64,000 nt of DNA from Methylophaga thalassica (GTDB lineage: Bacteria; Pseudomonadota; Gammaproteobacteria; Nitrosococcales; Methylophagaceae), in contig NZ_BSND01000006.1 in NCBI RefSeq assembly GCF_030159795.1, positions 209,373-273,372 on the forward strand. Reading direction: 5' to 3'. Positions 1 through 6,823 of this stretch are shown here, piece after piece (the first letter of the stretch is position 1; every line of letters begins with the position of its first letter). The position numbers were made by a program, and so were the translations under genes. The notes under the pieces were generated by a model, which saw nothing but the letters and a program-made list of their open reading frames with translations, did no database searches and was not told the origin of the DNA.

Positions 1-175
1 GAATGAGACCCGTAGCGATAATAAAGAACCAGCCCTTTATAGTTTGTAGCTCAACAAGTGTTTGTTTATCACTGAAAAAATATGAAAGAGCCTGGTCGGA
101 AGTGATTATCCATATGCCACCAATAATCACGTAAATGATGGATATTCTTAATGCTGACATCCACACAGTATTCAT
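1..175 (-). CDS. Membrane-anchored sensor/signalling protein, N-terminal fragment
   Basis: An open frame starts with ATG at 175 on the minus strand and runs off the left edge with no stop, so only about 58 residues are visible. It reads MNTVWMSALRISIIYVIIGG, a first membrane helix, then WIITSDQALSYFFSD and LQTIKGWFFIIATGLI, which begins a second helix. This helix, short periplasmic LQT-KGW loop, helix layout is what I know from the N-terminus of many PAS/GGDEF/EAL signalling proteins. The output domain lies outside the window, so the type of signalling is inference. Confidence 0.5.
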   Translation of the reverse strand, partial: MNTVWMSALRISIIYVIIGGIWIITSDQALSYFFSDKQTLVELQTIKGWFFIIATGLI

Positions 176-371
176 AAAAAACAACCACTCAATTCTTATG
201 GAGAGCCGATAGCTTATAGATATATATATCGATGTAACAGGACAGATAACAGAATCGGAATAATTGATAACGCAATGCTAAATCAATGTTTTAAAACGCA
301 AGAGTGACAGGCTCTGTTATTATCAAAATCAACTATTAACTCAGTAAAAAAACTTGATGTTGAGAGCCTAT

Positions 372-827
372 ATGACTAACTACACCATCCAACGCTGGCT
401 GCCTCTTCTGTTCTTGGTGAGTCTCATTTTGCAGACTTCGCTTCTGATGGCAAAAACGGGAACGGGGCTGGAAATAGATAATCCACAGCAAGTGTATGTG
501 GTGTATACCGTTGAACCGGATGGTGTGGATCAGGGCGAGTTTGAGGCCATTATTGATAATCAATTATCTCAGGCCAATATTCAGCAAAACCCACGTGATG
601 ATGCTCAGTTATTTTTGCGTGTCGAAGAGCATGCGGGGGAATATCTGCTTTACCTGGATTTCAATCGCACAATGCAATACAGCGTTGATGGAAAAAGCTA
701 CAACAAAGATGGGTTTGTCTGGGGCCGTTATGTGAAAGATATCGCGGATATCGACGAACTGAATGAAGATGTTGAATTCCTTATTAATGAGTTTATTGAA
801 GAATATAGCAAGGCCAATAAACTCTGA
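372..827 (+). CDS. Small secreted protein of unknown function
   Basis: About 151 residues. The ATG at 372 is chosen because GAGAG lies 8 bases upstream; in-frame TTG/ATG codons at 354 and 357 have no ribosome site. The N-terminus (MTNYTIQRWLPLLFLVSLIL) is a signal peptide or membrane anchor ending near residues 27-30. The mature part is acidic, with a YVVYTVEP start, an LFLRVEEHAGEYLLYLDF beta-rich centre and a helical acidic tail (ELNEDVEFLINEFIEEYSK). I do not recognise a family. It stands alone, convergent with the DUF2214 gene. Confidence 0.6.
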   Translation: MTNYTIQRWLPLLFLVSLILQTSLLMAKTGTGLEIDNPQQVYVVYTVEPDGVDQGEFEAIIDNQLSQANIQQNPRDDAQLFLRVEEHAGEYLLYLDFNRTMQYSVDGKSYNKDGFVWGRYVKDIADIDELNEDVEFLINEFIEEYSKANKL

Positions 828-840
828 CGAACCACCTTAA

Positions 841-865
841 TCGATAACCTGGAAAGTATGATTGG
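841..865 (+). repeat. Imperfect direct repeat, copy 1
   Basis: Twenty-five bases with core ATAACCTGGAAA and then TATGATTG match 22 of 25 positions of a second copy at 1543-1567 in the same orientation. The pair brackets the DUF2214 gene. Origin is unknown. Confidence 0.5.
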
Positions 866-883
866 ATAGCTTCAAGTGAGTTC

Positions 884-1318
884 TTACGTGAGTCCATAGC
901 CTTGAGCCATTAAGACGGCGAGTAACGGTATAAGCACCAGAAACAACAGCTCAACACGAATAAACATCACTACAGCTTTAGGAACAGCAATGACTGATGC
1001 TGATGATTTTCTGTTTTTCAGGAAAAATGCCGTTGGATAGATGGAAAGTAATCCAATCAGCAGAAACAGACCGACTTTTATGTGAAAAACAGGATTTGAA
1101 GAATAAAACCCAGACGGCTTACCGACCAGAAACCAAAGTGACAAACCGGCTGTAAGAACCACCAAAACCGAAAGCCCGTAGATTAAATCAATAGCTAAGA
1201 TCTTTTTAAGATCAGCATTCGATATTTCTGGTTTAACTAACACATGCTCAACAACCAAGCTGGAAAACAAAACAAATACACCCAGCAGGTGCAGATACTT
1301 CACCAACACATATTCCAT
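884..1318 (-). CDS. DUF2214 family integral membrane protein
   Basis: 144 residues with four hydrophobic segments (about 5-25, 42-65, 78-98 and 118-140). The opening YLHLLGVFVLFSSLVVEH and the central LIYGLSVLVVLTAGLSLW match my memory of the DUF2214 predicted membrane proteins, whose biochemical role is not known. It is monocistronic, convergent with the secreted protein upstream, and flanked by two copies of a 25-base direct repeat. Confidence 0.7.
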   Translation of the reverse strand: MEYVLVKYLHLLGVFVLFSSLVVEHVLVKPEISNADLKKILAIDLIYGLSVLVVLTAGLSLWFLVGKPSGFYSSNPVFHIKVGLFLLIGLLSIYPTAFFLKNRKSSASVIAVPKAVVMFIRVELLFLVLIPLLAVLMAQGYGLT

Positions 1319-1652
1319 AAATTCATCCTTGTCTGTTTTACATGCTGATTTATTGAAAAAATAAACCGCTTTAGCCCAGTACAGTAAGCATTATTAAATA
1401 ACATTTAATTAGATCAGAGTAAAAAATCCGTTTGTACCGCTTTCTGATATCGAAATATGCCTGAAGCAACAGCATTTCAGACATTGTGAACCAGATTTTC
1501 TTTACATTGGCTCAGGGCCGAAACAGCTTTTATCTGACTTTATCAATAACCTGGAAATTATGATTGCTTAGTACCTGGCAAGTTAATATCCCAGCCCATA
1601 AGCTCGCCTAGAGCAAACATCCACTACAGAGCTATCAAACGATATGTGTTCA
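1319..1652. other. Intergenic region without a gene
   Basis: No convincing reading frame. It should carry the promoter of the minus-strand DUF2214 gene near its left side and contains the second copy of the 25-base repeat. I see no structured RNA or operator that I can name. Confidence 0.6.
1543..1567 (+). repeat. Imperfect direct repeat, copy 2
   Basis: Partner of the repeat at 841-865: 22 of 25 bases identical, same orientation, about 700 bases apart, with one gene between the copies. Confidence 0.5.
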
Positions 1653-2105
1653 CTAACTTTTTGTACCAAGCGTCATTGGTTGAAAGCTAATACCATCTTT
1701 GACCCCGACAGGGCCTGATTTAGTGAAGCCAAATTTTAAATAGACGGGCACAGCATAAAGCGAAGAACGCAAAGCATAAGACTGTGATTCAGGCTGCATA
1801 GACTTTGCTTGTTGCCATAATTGCTTGGCAATCCCTTTTCCATGCAACTCTTCACTAACAAACAGGTGATAAAGATGCGATGCAGCCTTGATAGCAATAT
1901 AGCCTTTTATCTCATCTGCTTCTTCATACACAAGATTTAAATAGTCTGGACTCTGGAGACGCGATTCAAATGAACCAGGCTGAATCGAGGATAAAAACCA
2001 CTCCGGAAGTGGTCTATTCGGGTCCTCAAGATAGTAGTGTGAAAGTGAGCCAACGAGTTCAGCCAAATCATGTGCATCTTGTTTTGTTGCTATGCGTATA
2101 CTCAT
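1653..2105 (-). CDS. GNAT family N-acetyltransferase
   Basis: 150 residues of a single GNAT fold: N-terminal strand IRIATKQDAHDLAELV, a middle YLNLVYEEADEIKGYIAIK strand pair, then HLYHLFVSEELHGKGIAKQL, which contains the acetyl-CoA pyrophosphate loop (HGKGIA, about residues 88-93), and YAVPVYLKFGFTKSG typical of the C-terminal strand. The acceptor substrate cannot be read from the sequence. It is a single-gene unit on the minus strand. Confidence 0.85.
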   Translation of the reverse strand: MSIRIATKQDAHDLAELVGSLSHYYLEDPNRPLPEWFLSSIQPGSFESRLQSPDYLNLVYEEADEIKGYIAIKAASHLYHLFVSEELHGKGIAKQLWQQAKSMQPESQSYALRSSLYAVPVYLKFGFTKSGPVGVKDGISFQPMTLGTKS

Positions 2106-2198
2106 TTTTTAGGCTCAGTACTAAGATCTCAAAGGTCTGACAGTTTATGCCAAAATGATAGGCAGCCAGACCACGTGTTATACAGATATTACTAAGCC

Positions 2199-2636
2199 CT
2201 ATTTTACTGTTTCCCCCTCTTCAGCACATAGACTCGGTAATACGGCCACAGCCATATCGATCTGGAATGTGTCCTTTTGGTGTTCTTTCAGGAAAAATTG
2301 TTGAACACGGTAGGCCTCATGTTCAATGGCTATTCGGGTTTGGCAATCCATATCCTCAGGTTTTATTTCACCATTTTTATCTTGTAGAAAATGCACCATT
2401 TCATGCAGCAAAAAACCTCGGGCACCATCGTCGGTTTTCAGATCCATACGGTTGTCATAGAAAATCGTTTCGGTTTGACTATCGTAATAAGCCACGGCAG
2501 TACAGTAATCTGAATCACACAGTTTTATGGCGAGCGTTTCATGACTGACGGCTTCTATTTTTGGCAGATAGCCAGGATCATCGTACCCAGTCAGAGTGAG
2601 TGCCCACACAAGCAGGCTTTGAAGTAGTACGTCCAT
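2199..2636 (-). CDS. Putative zincin-type protein with HExxH motif (DUF6647-like)
   Basis: 145 residues. The N-terminus (MDVLLQSLLVWALTLTG) may be a signal peptide. LLHEMVHFLQ holds an HExxH zinc-metallopeptidase motif (H78, E79, H82), and IEHEAYRVQ around residue 106 could supply the third ligand. Four cysteines (two in KLCDSDYC, one each in MDCQ and SLCAEE) suggest an exported, disulfide-bonded protein. It follows the lipoprotein gene by 17 bases on the same strand, so the two are probably co-transcribed and envelope-located. No substrate is known. Confidence 0.6.
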   Translation of the reverse strand: MDVLLQSLLVWALTLTGYDDPGYLPKIEAVSHETLAIKLCDSDYCTAVAYYDSQTETIFYDNRMDLKTDDGARGFLLHEMVHFLQDKNGEIKPEDMDCQTRIAIEHEAYRVQQFFLKEHQKDTFQIDMAVAVLPSLCAEEGETVK

Positions 2637-2653
2637 ATCATCTCCCTCCCTGA

Positions 2654-3190
2654 TTAAATAAGTTCAAACAATGTCTTCATCGCCTGCTCATGATCAATAT
2701 TCTGTTGTCGTAGGTTGCTATAGTTTGCGATCAGCTCACCAAACACATATTTCCCATTCACGGCCGGCAAGTAATGGGCAAAATCTACCAGCAACTCGTC
2801 CTGATCTGCTTCTATGCCTTTATCTGCCAACTGCCGTGTCACTTGCACTAAGCGATTGCTAACAACCCGTTTATCCTCATGAACGTGGGGCAATATTTTG
2901 TCCAGCAAAGATTGGTAATAAAACACATCACGACCGGGATCATGCTCAGACTTTTGTTGATATAAGGACAGTAACCAGACTTCGGGTGGCGTAGGATCAG
3001 CTACCGACAGCATTTCTTTTGGTTTTTCTTCAGGCATGCCAGACTGCAAATTAGCAGGTACAGGAGCTACGGCAGTGAAGTCGCCGTCATCCTGACTAAA
3101 ATCGTCTTGCGAAAACTCATCATCATTGCAAGCAGCAAGTGTCAAAACTGACATACAAACAATAACGATCTTTGTGCATTTTTTTCTCAT
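2654..3190 (-). CDS. Putative lipoprotein of unknown function
   Basis: I take the ATG at 3190 because AAGGAGG stands 7 bases upstream; a longer frame from 3259 lacks a site. The protein (178 residues) starts MRKKCTKIVIVCMSVLTLAACND, a signal peptide with lipobox LAAC at about residue 21, followed by an acidic, probably disordered linker rich in D, F and Q. The C-terminal half is helical (DILLPHVHEDKR-like and ANYSNLRQQNIDHEQAMKTLF). Lipid attachment is a strong prediction; the role is unknown. First gene of a two-gene unit with the HExxH protein. Confidence 0.65.
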   Translation of the reverse strand: MRKKCTKIVIVCMSVLTLAACNDDEFSQDDFSQDDGDFTAVAPVPANLQSGMPEEKPKEMLSVADPTPPEVWLLSLYQQKSEHDPGRDVFYYQSLLDKILPHVHEDKRVVSNRLVQVTRQLADKGIEADQDELLVDFAHYLPAVNGKYVFGELIANYSNLRQQNIDHEQAMKTLFELI

Positions 3191-3544
3191 AATTGGCCCT
3201 CCTTGGCTCAGATTTCGCCGGGTGGTGTGAAATTTGTGTAGATGAAAAAAGGAAGTCACCAGCCCCGATGCTGAAATACCCTGAAGTGGCGCTATTTACT
3301 GGGTCAAAGCCACTCCAAACAGGACTATTTCATAATAAAATTAATGCCTTATTCATTGGCCCAGCTAAGGACAAAAGACCTGTTATCCGCTCAATTTATC
3401 TAAACATCACTCACCTTATTATCAAAATAAAAACTCTGTAACGGTGGCATGATCAAAAACCGATAAGATAAACAGGCATAATTCATTTGTGTTTTTAAAA
3501 GTAAATTTGTACCTTTCTAAACATCAACTAGAAAGATAATTTGC
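3191..3544. other. Intergenic region between divergent genes
   Basis: Holds promoters for the lipoprotein (minus) and LysE-type exporter (plus). An 82-codon plus-strand frame here has no family resemblance and no good ribosome site, so I do not call it. Nothing else is visible. Confidence 0.55.
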
Positions 3545-4201
3545 ATGGATTTTGGTTTAGTTAGTATTTTTTTCGCGGTGGCAGTTGCTCATTTTCTTGC
3601 TTTATTAAGCCCCGGCCCGGACTTTGTCTTAGTGGTGAAAAGTGCCATGAAGGGTCATCGTAAAAATGCCATCGGCGTGGCATTAGGCATTGCCACAGCC
3701 AATGCGGTTTATATTGGTTTATGTCTTGTTGGTGTTGGCGCCATCCTGGCTGCGTCGGTTTCATTGATGATGGCATTAAAAATTATCGGTGGCTTATTTC
3801 TGCTTTATTTAGCCTTTCATGTCCTCAAAGCCCCTAAGTCAGATTATCGGGAGCTGACTATCTCATCGGCTAACAACACTGAATTAGTAAAAATCAGCTT
3901 TATCAAACAATGCATCACCGGTTTTATGTCCGGCATACTGAACCCAAAAAACTTACTGTTTTATTTAAGCTTATTCACCGTGGCGCTGACACCAGAGGTT
4001 AGTCTTGAGTTTAAAATCCTGCTGGGCGTCTGGATGACACTGATCGTGTTTTGCTGGGATGTGGCCATCATTTATCTATTATCCAAACAAACGGTGAGAA
4101 ATAAATTCACCCGACTCTCGTTTTATATTGATAAAGCCACAGGCGTTATCTTGGGAACCATTGGATTTAACATCGTGAAGTCTGTTCTTATCAGGCAGTA
4201 A
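3545..4201 (+). CDS. LysE/RhtB family amino-acid exporter
   Basis: 218 residues, normal for the family, with about six hydrophobic helices. The N-terminal half contains the LysE signature LALLSPGPDFVLVVKSAMKG, followed by GIATANAVYIGLCLVGVGAI and the conserved GFMSGILNPKNLLFYLSLF. Members export amino acids or related compounds (lysine, homoserine, threonine, quaternary amines) through the inner membrane. The actual substrate is not deducible. It ends 31 bases before the convergent MerR gene, with no obvious terminator between them. Confidence 0.85.
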   Translation: MDFGLVSIFFAVAVAHFLALLSPGPDFVLVVKSAMKGHRKNAIGVALGIATANAVYIGLCLVGVGAILAASVSLMMALKIIGGLFLLYLAFHVLKAPKSDYRELTISSANNTELVKISFIKQCITGFMSGILNPKNLLFYLSLFTVALTPEVSLEFKILLGVWMTLIVFCWDVAIIYLLSKQTVRNKFTRLSFYIDKATGVILGTIGFNIVKSVLIRQ

Positions 4202-4232
4202 GTAATCACTTATTTACAGCGAGCATTACAAA

Positions 4233-4631
4233 TTAAGCTTTTGGCCTACCCCATCTTTTAGTAGCAATGTTGAGCAAACGACGGAAGGTCCTACACTCCA
4301 AGTGATTTGCTGCTTTACATGCTGCAGCATGTCGTAAGCCATCTCTCATCGCCGTCATCTGTTTGATTTTTTCGTCCAATTCAGTTGCCCTTGTTAACAA
4401 CAACTCTCTATCAATATCCACGGTATCAGGTAGCAGCATGGAACGAATTTCATCCAGAGATAATCCGGCATTCCGACCTAATGTGATTAATGCTAATCGC
4501 TCTAAAATATCTGATGAAAACGTTCTGGTTAAACCTTTTCGTCCAGTGGATTGAATCAGCCCCTTTTCTTCGTAATAGCGTATGGTCGAAGTGGGCAGAT
4601 TGGACTGTTTAGCTACATCACCTATTTTCAT
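4233..4631 (-). CDS. MerR family transcriptional regulator
   Basis: 132 residues. The winged helix-turn-helix MKIGDVAKQSNLPTSTIRYY lies at the N-terminus, followed by EEKGLIQ and the coiled-coil dimer helix (RELLLTRATELDEKIKQMTAMRDGL). Two cysteines (AACKAA and LEC, eight residues apart) near the C-terminus could be an effector-binding or redox pair, but they do not form a known metal motif. It is divergent from a methyltransferase gene. A perfect 9-2-9 inverted repeat lies in the shared spacer, so autoregulation and control of the neighbour are likely. Confidence 0.85.
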   Translation of the reverse strand: MKIGDVAKQSNLPTSTIRYYEEKGLIQSTGRKGLTRTFSSDILERLALITLGRNAGLSLDEIRSMLLPDTVDIDRELLLTRATELDEKIKQMTAMRDGLRHAAACKAANHLECRTFRRLLNIATKRWGRPKA

Positions 4632-4641
4632 CTTTTCGCTC

Positions 4642-4672
4642 TTGACTTCAAGTTGACTTGAAGTAATACCAT
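4642..4672 (+). promoter_or_regulatory. MerR-type promoter/operator for the methyltransferase gene
   Basis: TTGACT at 4642-4647 and TACCAT at 4667-4672 are separated by 19 bases, the over-long spacer typical of MerR-activated promoters. Between them lies a perfect inverted repeat, ACTTCAAGT-TG-ACTTGAAGT (4645-4664). The operator position inside the spacer fits the MerR mechanism of DNA untwisting on effector binding. Confidence 0.75.
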
Positions 4673-4706
4673 CTCTTTCATACCCAGAGCAATAGATGGA
4701 GAAAGC

Positions 4707-5315
4707 ATGATGTGGGATGAACGATACGATACCGATGATTATGTTTATGGCATTAACCCCAATGACTTTTTAAAAGACAATGTGCAAGCCATTCCCAAAG
4801 GGCACGTACTTAGTCTCGCTGAAGGTGAAGGTCGAAATGCCGTTTTCATGGCGAAACAAGGTTATACCGTTACCGCCGTAGACGCCTCAGCCGTCGGCCT
4901 GAAGAAAGCCAAACGGTTGGCAGAAAAAAACGATGTAAAGATTGAATGTATTCATGCTGACTTAGCTGACTTTGATCTCGGAAAATCTCAATGGGATGGC
5001 ATCATTTCAATATTCTGCCCGCTGCCACCAGCCGTCAGAAAATCGCTTTATAAAAACGTCATACGTGGACTAAAACCAAACGATGTATTTTTACTGGAAG
5101 CCTATACGCCTGAACAACTTCACTATGGTACTGGCGGTGGCTCATCTGTTGAATTGATGCAGACCAAACAAACGCTCATCAATGAATTACCTGGCTTAAC
5201 TTTTCAGCATTTATCAGAAATCGAGAGAGATGTCACGGAAGGTGTTTACCATACTGGACTCGCCTCAGTTGTTCAGGCTATTGCAGTAAAAAATGCCTTA
5301 TTGGAACCCAACTGA
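4707..5315 (+). CDS. Class I SAM-dependent methyltransferase (TehB-like)
   Basis: 202 residues. The opening WDERYDTDDYVYGINPNDFL and SAM-binding motif I HVLSLAEGEGRNAVFMAKQG (about residues 34-53), then VTAVDASAVGL (acidic motif II) and IECIHADLADFDL, match the family of small thiopurine/tellurite-type methyltransferases. ATGGAG precedes the start. Members methylate small molecules or metalloids such as tellurite in the cytoplasm; the true acceptor is unknown. Its promoter has the MerR operator described at 4642-4672, so an inducer sensed by that MerR is presumably also the substrate or a related compound. Confidence 0.8.
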   Translation: MMWDERYDTDDYVYGINPNDFLKDNVQAIPKGHVLSLAEGEGRNAVFMAKQGYTVTAVDASAVGLKKAKRLAEKNDVKIECIHADLADFDLGKSQWDGIISIFCPLPPAVRKSLYKNVIRGLKPNDVFLLEAYTPEQLHYGTGGGSSVELMQTKQTLINELPGLTFQHLSEIERDVTEGVYHTGLASVVQAIAVKNALLEPN

Positions 5316-5471
5316 GCAGGAGTAACTCTGATACACCTATCAAGGCTGTGGTTTTCTCGTGCTCCCTATCTGCTATGATGACCAGCGTTCAAATAGCTCA
5401 GATATAACAATAAAAACACCCTAGCTGCTGATAATACATTTCAAATTAATAAAACCAATGAGAGAAAAAGA

Positions 5472-5756
5472 ATGAGTGAAAATTCAAGCAAAACATTTCA
5501 AGAACGTGTCGATGAGTTCGTTGCTATTGCGAATCAACAAGCAGCGGAAAGTTCGGTAGAAGATGTGAATACAGCAGTGCTATTTTCAGCGGCCCGCTTC
5601 AATGCCTTCAGCGTCGCCCGTTCTGTTGAAAACGCAGAAAATCTGCAAGCCGAAAAACAAGCCGCCATTGAATACTTCACGCAACGTTATGCCGAAATGC
5701 TTAACCAAAATCTCGAAGAGTACATCGCCCGGTTTGATAGCTATACACAGAAGTAA
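5472..5756 (+). CDS. DUF3144 family protein
   Basis: 94 residues, all helical, with ERVDEFVAIANQQ at the start and FSAARFNAFSVAR in the middle, which I recognise as DUF3144. No function is known for the family. GAGAAAAAG precedes the start. It is followed by a hairpin terminator shared with the convergent cold-shock gene. Confidence 0.75.
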   Translation: MSENSSKTFQERVDEFVAIANQQAAESSVEDVNTAVLFSAARFNAFSVARSVENAENLQAEKQAAIEYFTQRYAEMLNQNLEEYIARFDSYTQK

Positions 5757-5785
5757 TTGATCACAAACGCCATATAAACTTCAAC

Positions 5786-5820
5786 AAAAAGGGCAAATCC
5801 TTACTGACTTGCCCTTTTTT
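5786..5820. terminator. Bidirectional Rho-independent terminator
   Basis: AAAAAGGGCAA (5786-5796) pairs with TTGCCCTTTTT (5809-5819), leaving a 12-base loop. T-runs are present on both strands, so it can serve both DUF3144 and the cold-shock gene. Confidence 0.8.
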
Positions 5821-5836
5821 ATGACCGAGAACGAGC

Positions 5837-6046
5837 TTATACGGCTACGATGTTCTCAGCTTGTGGTCCTTTTGCGCCCTGAGTCACAGTGAACTCAACT
5901 TTCTGGCCTTCTGCTAAGGTTTTGAAACCTGAGCTAGTAATAGCACTGAAATGGGCAAATACGTCTGCTCCAGACTCTTGTTCGATAAAACCGAAACCTT
6001 TCGCTTCGTTAAACCACTTTACTGTTCCATTAACTGTGTTTGACAT
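5837..6046 (-). CDS. CspA family cold-shock protein
   Basis: 69 residues forming one S1-like cold-shock fold. RNP1 is KGFGFI (residues 16-21) and RNP2 is VFAHF (about 29-33); the C-terminus [10 protein letters not shown] is standard. Members bind single-stranded RNA and DNA and act as RNA chaperones. A leader of roughly 150 bases precedes the start, as in cold-regulated csp messages, but cold induction itself is not shown. Confidence 0.95.
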   Translation of the reverse strand: MSNTVNGTVKWFNEAKGFGFIEQESGADVFAHFSAITSSGFKTLAEGQKVEFTVTQGAKGPQAENIVAV

Positions 6047-6225
6047 AATAATTACCTGAATTTTAAATATAAAAATGCCTCTAGAGGCGTGAATAGCGTG
6101 AAAACGAGCTGGAATCTAGAAACTTCAGGACGGGGAATTACGAATAAAACAACGAGATGGAGAGTATAAATAAAAGTCTTACTTTCGAGCTGGGTACACA
6201 GTATAGGGTTTCATTGGGAATGTAC
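6047..6225 (-). promoter_or_regulatory. Long 5' leader and candidate promoter of the csp gene
   Basis: On the minus strand TATACT (plus 6200-6205) is a good -10 box, placing the transcript start near 6193 and giving a leader of about 146 bases. A palindrome GCCTCTAGAGGC lies within the leader (about 6077-6088). A matching -35 box is poor. The leader could fold as a temperature-responsive element, which is inference. Confidence 0.4.
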
Positions 6226-6337
6226 AGATATTAATTCACTGATGTTATTACGTTATTTCTCCTCATTGCTATTATTCACCAGCAAAGAGGATGTTGTTGA
6301 ACATAAAATCAAACTTGTTGACACTATTGATTCATTT

Positions 6338-6739
6338 TTACTCTGACCTTAAATATCGCAACAAAAACTTAATTAATAAACCCACCAAAAGAAAGACGTG
6401 GAGAACAACGAATCCAAAGAAAAAGAATGATGCTAAAACAAGTACCCAAATTACCGGATTAATAACCAGTGATAGCCAAGAAAATAAGGCTACATTGAGC
6501 CAACCATTAAAGAAACGACTTCCTTTGATATGCCACCGATAACTAGCGAAATAGGCAAAAACAGCAGGAGGTACAGCGACCGAAATTAGTAGAATTGGCT
6601 CACTAGAAAAATACCAACCTATTGGAGAATTGGGCGCTCTGGGGACAAAGGCAGCATCAGTAAGTAATAGTGAAACAACACCTGCAAGCCCGAACATTAA
6701 TGAAGTGATAATTAAAATTCGCTTCTGGAGATTCTTCAT
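6338..6739 (-). CDS. Hypothetical membrane protein
   Basis: 133 residues with four hydrophobic segments (about 8-26, 48-66, 80-100 and 103-126), FFFFGFVVLHVFLLVGLLIKF being the last. No family recognised. Its ATG lies 6 bases after a GTTAGGT heptamer (minus strand) that could be an integron core site, so it may belong to a cassette-like unit together with the nuclease gene upstream. There is no clear ribosome site beyond that boundary. Confidence 0.45.
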   Translation of the reverse strand: MKNLQKRILIITSLMFGLAGVVSLLLTDAAFVPRAPNSPIGWYFSSEPILLISVAVPPAVFAYFASYRWHIKGSRFFNGWLNVALFSWLSLVINPVIWVLVLASFFFFGFVVLHVFLLVGLLIKFLLRYLRSE

Positions 6740-6744
6740 TTTGT

Positions 6745-6823
6745 ACCTAACATCGCGTTAAAGGTTATAACGTCAAAGGTCACCGGCAGACGGTAGGACG
6801 TCCGGTGCACCGCTTTGTTGGGC
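6745..6823 (-). other. Candidate attC-like recombination site (integron cassette end)
   Basis: Read on the minus strand, the 79-base stretch opens with GCCCAAC (plus 6817-6823, matching RYYYAAC) and closes with GTTAGGT (plus 6745-6751, matching GTTRRRY), the two outer boxes of an attC site in the correct order and orientation. Inside, CAAAG/CTTTG and CACCGG/CCGGTG form further stem arms. A 22-base asymmetric insertion next to one box, itself a small hairpin (CGTTA...TAACG), is atypical. It overlaps the 3' end of the nuclease gene. No integrase is in the window, so this stays tentative. Confidence 0.35.

Noticed and set aside
3193..3441. 82-codon plus-strand frame
   Set aside because: Lies in the divergent promoter region of the lipoprotein and LysE-type genes and has no recognisable features.
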